From assembly GCA_902475415.1 (NCBI GenBank), contig CABRZK010000112.1, forward strand, positions 1 to 7,552: 7,552 bases of DNA. Direction: 5' to 3'. The DNA comes from an uncultured Eubacterium sp. (lineage in GTDB: Bacteria > Bacillota > Clostridia > Lachnospirales > Lachnospiraceae). The notes under the pieces were generated by a model that was not told the DNA's origin, searched no databases, and worked only from the letters and a program-made list of their open reading frames with translations. Made by a program: the position numbers and the translations under genes. Of this stretch, positions 4,998-7,552 are shown piece after piece. Each line of letters opens with the position of its first letter. Within the stretch, counting starts at the first letter, position 1.

Positions 4998-6804
4998 TTT
5001 CAGGTTCCTCCCAAATCGGCAGACGATAGGTTACGATGGTTCCCACTCCTAGGAAACTTTCAATCTTAAATCCATATTCTTTGCCGCAATTTAGTTTTAT
5101 TCTGTCGTAAACATTTTTCATTCCAACACTCAGGCGTCCGTTTGGATCCACAAGTCCGATTTCCGGATGTTCCAGTGTTTCCTGCATGATCTGCACCTGT
5201 TCTTCTTCCATACCGACACCATCATCCATGACAACAATTTCCAGATGATCTTCTTTGCGTTCCACGCGGATTGCTACCGTTCCTTCTCCGTCTTTTTCCC
5301 GGAGTCCATGGCGGATTGCATTTTCCACCACCGGCTGAAGCAGAAGTTTCGGAATATACAGCTCAACATCTTCATCCGATACCTGAATGTTTAGCTGAAT
5401 CCGCCCTTCATACCGCACTTTCATGATTACAAAATATTCCCGCAATGCCTGCAGTTCATCCCGCAGCACGATACAGTCCGTATGTTCTCCCATGACATAG
5501 CGAAGCTGATGTGCCAGGCATTCCAGCAGTTCTGCTGTCTTCTCGTCCTTTTCTTCCAGTGCTGTCATACGGATGACATCCAGCGTATTGTACAGATAAT
5601 GGGGCTGAATCTGCATTTTCAGCGCATTCAGTTCCGCATCCTTCTGGCAGATTCTGGCTACATACACCTGGTTGATATAATCATTCAGACGCTCCACCAT
5701 CTTGTTAAATCCATCCGCGATAATTTCCATCTCATCGTGAGTATTGATTTCCAGACGCACATCCATCTGTCCACTTTCCACCTGTTTCATGGCATTCTGC
5801 ACTTTGCGGATTGGCGCACTCATCCGGGTGGAAAACATGATGTATAAAAGTACCAGGAAAATACAGGAAAACAGTAAAATAACAACCATCATCGTACGGT
5901 TGCTGAAATAATATCCCATTGCCTCCGCATCGCTGACCTTCAGCACTGCATATTCATCTGTATCTGCAATTTGAGCATAAAAAATCCAGTTTCCGTCAAT
6001 TTTTTCATATCCTTCATTGCCAACCAGATGAGACATTACCTTCTTCCCCAGAGGATTTCTGCCATCCATATAATCTTTACGACTTTCGCTGTACACATAA
6101 TGTTCCTCCTGCTGATTGCAGACATACAGTTTTCCTTTTTCCAGATCAATTTTATTCACCAGATCATCCAGTACATTGACATTGATATCCACAAATATCG
6201 TTCCAAGAGCTGTGCTGTATGCCCGGTCCATGGATGTCGTGTCCATATAATTGCGCACCAGTACAAAAATAAAATCGTCCGTATTAATACAGATATTGCT
6301 TTCCTCTGTTGTTCGCAGCACACGCAGATCCCGCAGTTTATCCTGAGGTATAATAGACATCTGCGTATAATACTGTGCATCATTTCGCAGGGTTTTTTCC
6401 TGATTATAATACACACTGTAAATCTGTCCGTTCATATCTACAAAACGTGTGGAAGCAATGTGTTTGCTCTGTGCCATTACTTTATTCAATGCATTTACCA
6501 CTTCCAGCGCCCGTTCGCCATCACTGAGTGACGGATTTTTCAAAACAACAGCAAGGCTTTCTCCATCATCTGTCTCATAATCATACAATTCCGACATTGC
6601 ACTGTCAGCCGATTCCATAATGTCTCCGACATTTCTGGCAAAATAGCCATTAATCTGTGCATAATTCCGAATCATGGTAGTCCGAATATTGTCCGTAAAC
6701 CTGGAAAAAAACAGAATGCTAAGTAAAAACAGCGGAATTACGCCAAACAACAGATAAGCAAATGTCAGCTTACCGAAGGTCGTATCAAATAATTTCTTTT
6801 TCAT
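4972..6804 (-). CDS. YesM-type sensor histidine kinase
   Basis: This is a 610-residue membrane sensor kinase. Helix 1 spans about 12-34. An extracellular region of ~270 residues (about 36-303, probably Cache-like) follows, then helix 2 (about 304-326) and a HAMP linker (about 327-380). Next is a His_kinase domain with phosphoacceptor His402 in QIQPHYLYNTLD, the LytS/YesM signature. The ATPase domain has the N-box VVENAIRHG (492-500), the G1 box DDGVGM (527-532) and the G2 box VGMKNVYDR (560-568). The catalytic set looks complete. It should sense an extracellular cue and phosphorylate the regulator encoded next. I start at ATG 6804 because GGAGGAGG (6812-6819) lies 7 nt upstream and the hydrophobic N-terminus follows. 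An upstream ATG at 6840 would add a Gly-rich 12-residue tail. The start overlaps the stop of the solute-binding protein gene as ATGA. Confidence 0.93.
   Translation of the reverse strand: MKKKLFDTTFGKLTFAYLLFGVIPLFLLSILFFSRFTDNIRTTMIRNYAQINGYFARNVGDIMESADSAMSELYDYETDDGESLAVVLKNPSLSDGERALEVVNALNKVMAQSKHIASTRFVDMNGQIYSVYYNQEKTLRNDAQYYTQMSIIPQDKLRDLRVLRTTEESNICINTDDFIFVLVRNYMDTTSMDRAYSTALGTIFVDINVNVLDDLVNKIDLEKGKLYVCNQQEEHYVYSESRKDYMDGRNPLGKKVMSHLVGNEGYEKIDGNWIFYAQIADTDEYAVLKVSDAEAMGYYFSNRTMMVVILLFSCIFLVLLYIMFSTRMSAPIRKVQNAMKQVESGQMDVRLEINTHDEMEIIADGFNKMVERLNDYINQVYVARICQKDAELNALKMQIQPHYLYNTLDVIRMTALEEKDEKTAELLECLAHQLRYVMGEHTDCIVLRDELQALREYFVIMKVRYEGRIQLNIQVSDEDVELYIPKLLLQPVVENAIRHGLREKDGEGTVAIRVERKEDHLEIVVMDDGVGMEEEQVQIMQETLEHPEIGLVDPNGRLSVGMKNVYDRIKLNCGKEYGFKIESFLGVGTIVTYRLPIWEEPENVESSDRG
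5007..5012 (-). promoter_or_regulatory. Ribosome binding site of the response regulator, inside the kinase gene
   Basis: GGGAGG on the minus strand lies 9 nt before ATG 4997 and within the last codons of the kinase frame. It fixes the regulator start and the 26-nt overlap, so a ribosome finishing the kinase passes directly over it. Confidence 0.75.
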
Positions 6805-7552
6805 TGATTTTCCTCCTCCGCCGTTGCACTGCTTTCCCATAACTGCTGCAGACGATTTGCTGTTTCTTCCACGGATAATTCTCCACTCAATTCGCCTCGC
6901 AGCAGTAATAACATTCCTTTTTCAAAATCCACCGGTGTATCTTCATTTCCAATATAAGTTGAAATCCGATGCGTACTGCTTCGGAATGCACGCTCTGCCT
7001 CTTCCTGAAACGGCACTCCGGCGGTAGCAATCCATTCTTTGGTCAGTGGAAATCCACAGATTGCTTCACAGACCTGTGTATAATTTTCTTCCGAATAAAA
7101 ATACTTCAGAAACTTCATAGCCGCTTCGTAACGCTTCGGATTTTCTTCACATTCTTTTGTCACGGACCAGAAAGTATCCAGATTATCTCCTGCATAGGTC
7201 TCGCCATCTTCATTCGGCACATAGAACCAGCCAAGATCCATGTCCGGATCTAATTTATGAATTGCAAACGAGGTCCACGCTCCGGTATACATCATGGCAA
7301 TCTCACCTTCTGCCATTTTATATGGAAGGTTTCCATCTCTGGTTGTCTGCCAGTCCGTATTTACATATCCGGCATCAAAGAGTCCTCTCAGGTCTGTGAG
7401 CATTTTTACCGGTTCCGCATCTGTCCATGATACTGTTCCGGCGGAACATTCCTCCAGCCAGCCTGGGTTCTGATCTAACACATCCGTACGAAAGAAATGA
7501 TTCACCCAGTACTCCATGTGCCACAGATCGTTGCCACCCACGCCAATCGGGG
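6801..7552 (-). CDS. Extracellular solute-binding protein (ABC sugar type), 5' end missing
   Basis: About 250 C-terminal residues are visible; the N-terminus, with its expected signal peptide or lipobox, lies beyond base 7552. The sequence has features of family 1 (UgpB/MalE-like, COG1653) binding proteins. GGNDLWHMEYWVNHFF is followed by an aromatic- and acid-rich hinge region, GEIAMMYTGAWTSF, and a stretch with KFLKYFYSEENYTQVCEAICGFPLTKEW that is characteristic of the C-lobe. It would bind a carbohydrate or similar solute outside the cell. Its stop TGA overlaps the kinase ATG, and the kinase ribosome binding site lies within its last codons, so the two are made together. No permease gene follows it in the window. 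It may therefore serve mainly as a ligand-presenting partner of the kinase, or belong to a transporter encoded upstream out of view. Confidence 0.88.
   Translation of the reverse strand, partial: PIGVGGNDLWHMEYWVNHFFRTDVLDQNPGWLEECSAGTVSWTDAEPVKMLTDLRGLFDAGYVNTDWQTTRDGNLPYKMAEGEIAMMYTGAWTSFAIHKLDPDMDLGWFYVPNEDGETYAGDNLDTFWSVTKECEENPKRYEAAMKFLKYFYSEENYTQVCEAICGFPLTKEWIATAGVPFQEEAERAFRSSTHRISTYIGNEDTPVDFEKGMLLLLRGELSGELSVEETANRLQQLWESSATAEEENQ
6812..6819 (-). promoter_or_regulatory. Ribosome binding site of the histidine kinase, inside the binding-protein gene
   Basis: GGAGGAGG on the minus strand lies 7 nt before ATG 6804 and within the final codons of the solute-binding protein. It decides between the two possible kinase starts (6804 and 6840) in favour of 6804, which gives the ATGA stop-start overlap. 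Confidence 0.75.

Noticed and set aside
5971..6531. 186-codon plus-strand frame opposite the histidine kinase
   Set aside because: It is an antisense shadow of the kinase extracellular region, with no ribosome binding site and no recognisable domain.
1..7552. CRISPR arrays, tRNA or rRNA genes, insertion sequences
   Set aside because: I saw no regularly spaced direct repeats, no cloverleaf with the conserved T-loop GTTCRANNC, no rRNA motifs and no transposase-like reading frame.

Overview
The window looks like chromosomal DNA from a low-to-mid GC Gram-positive anaerobe of the Clostridia, most likely Lachnospiraceae-like. The evidence is strong GGAGG ribosome binding sites, near-consensus sigma-A promoters, a YesM/YesN-type two-component system next to a carbohydrate-type solute-binding protein, and an MFS transporter of a kind common in gut Clostridia. 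No species-level call is possible from sequence reading alone.

Layout. Positions 1-134 hold a strong minus-strand promoter and the first ~100 nt of a folded transcript leader. It leaves the window at base 1, so its gene is not seen. Positions 135-588 contain no convincing gene but are not featureless: a long imperfect inverted repeat (247-442) folds into a ~195-nt hairpin, and a second smaller dyad follows (469-527). A very strong plus-strand promoter (589-617) then drives an RlmI/RlmK-like class I SAM-dependent methyltransferase (722-1582), which ends at a 16-bp-stem hairpin. A second plus-strand promoter (1725-1753), with an 11-bp dyad starting at about +1, precedes a 12-helix MFS transporter (1956-3305).

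The MFS gene converges on a minus-strand operon, with hairpins at 3304-3354 and 3372-3404 between them. Read from the right edge leftwards, the operon encodes the C-terminal ~250 residues of an extracellular solute-binding protein, a YesM-type sensor histidine kinase and a YesN/AraC-type response regulator. The three genes overlap (ATGA overlap, then a 26-nt overlap), so they are translationally coupled. No permease gene lies after the binding protein within the window.

How the parts fit. The minus-strand genes read best as one sensing cassette. The solute-binding protein may present a ligand, probably a sugar or oligosaccharide, to the ~270-residue extracellular region of the kinase. The kinase phosphorylates Asp55 of the regulator, whose AraC-type DNA-binding domain would control uptake or catabolic genes elsewhere. 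The methyltransferase and MFS transporter each have their own promoter, and nothing ties them functionally to the sensing cassette. The least explained DNA is the folded non-coding stretch in the first 540 bases.
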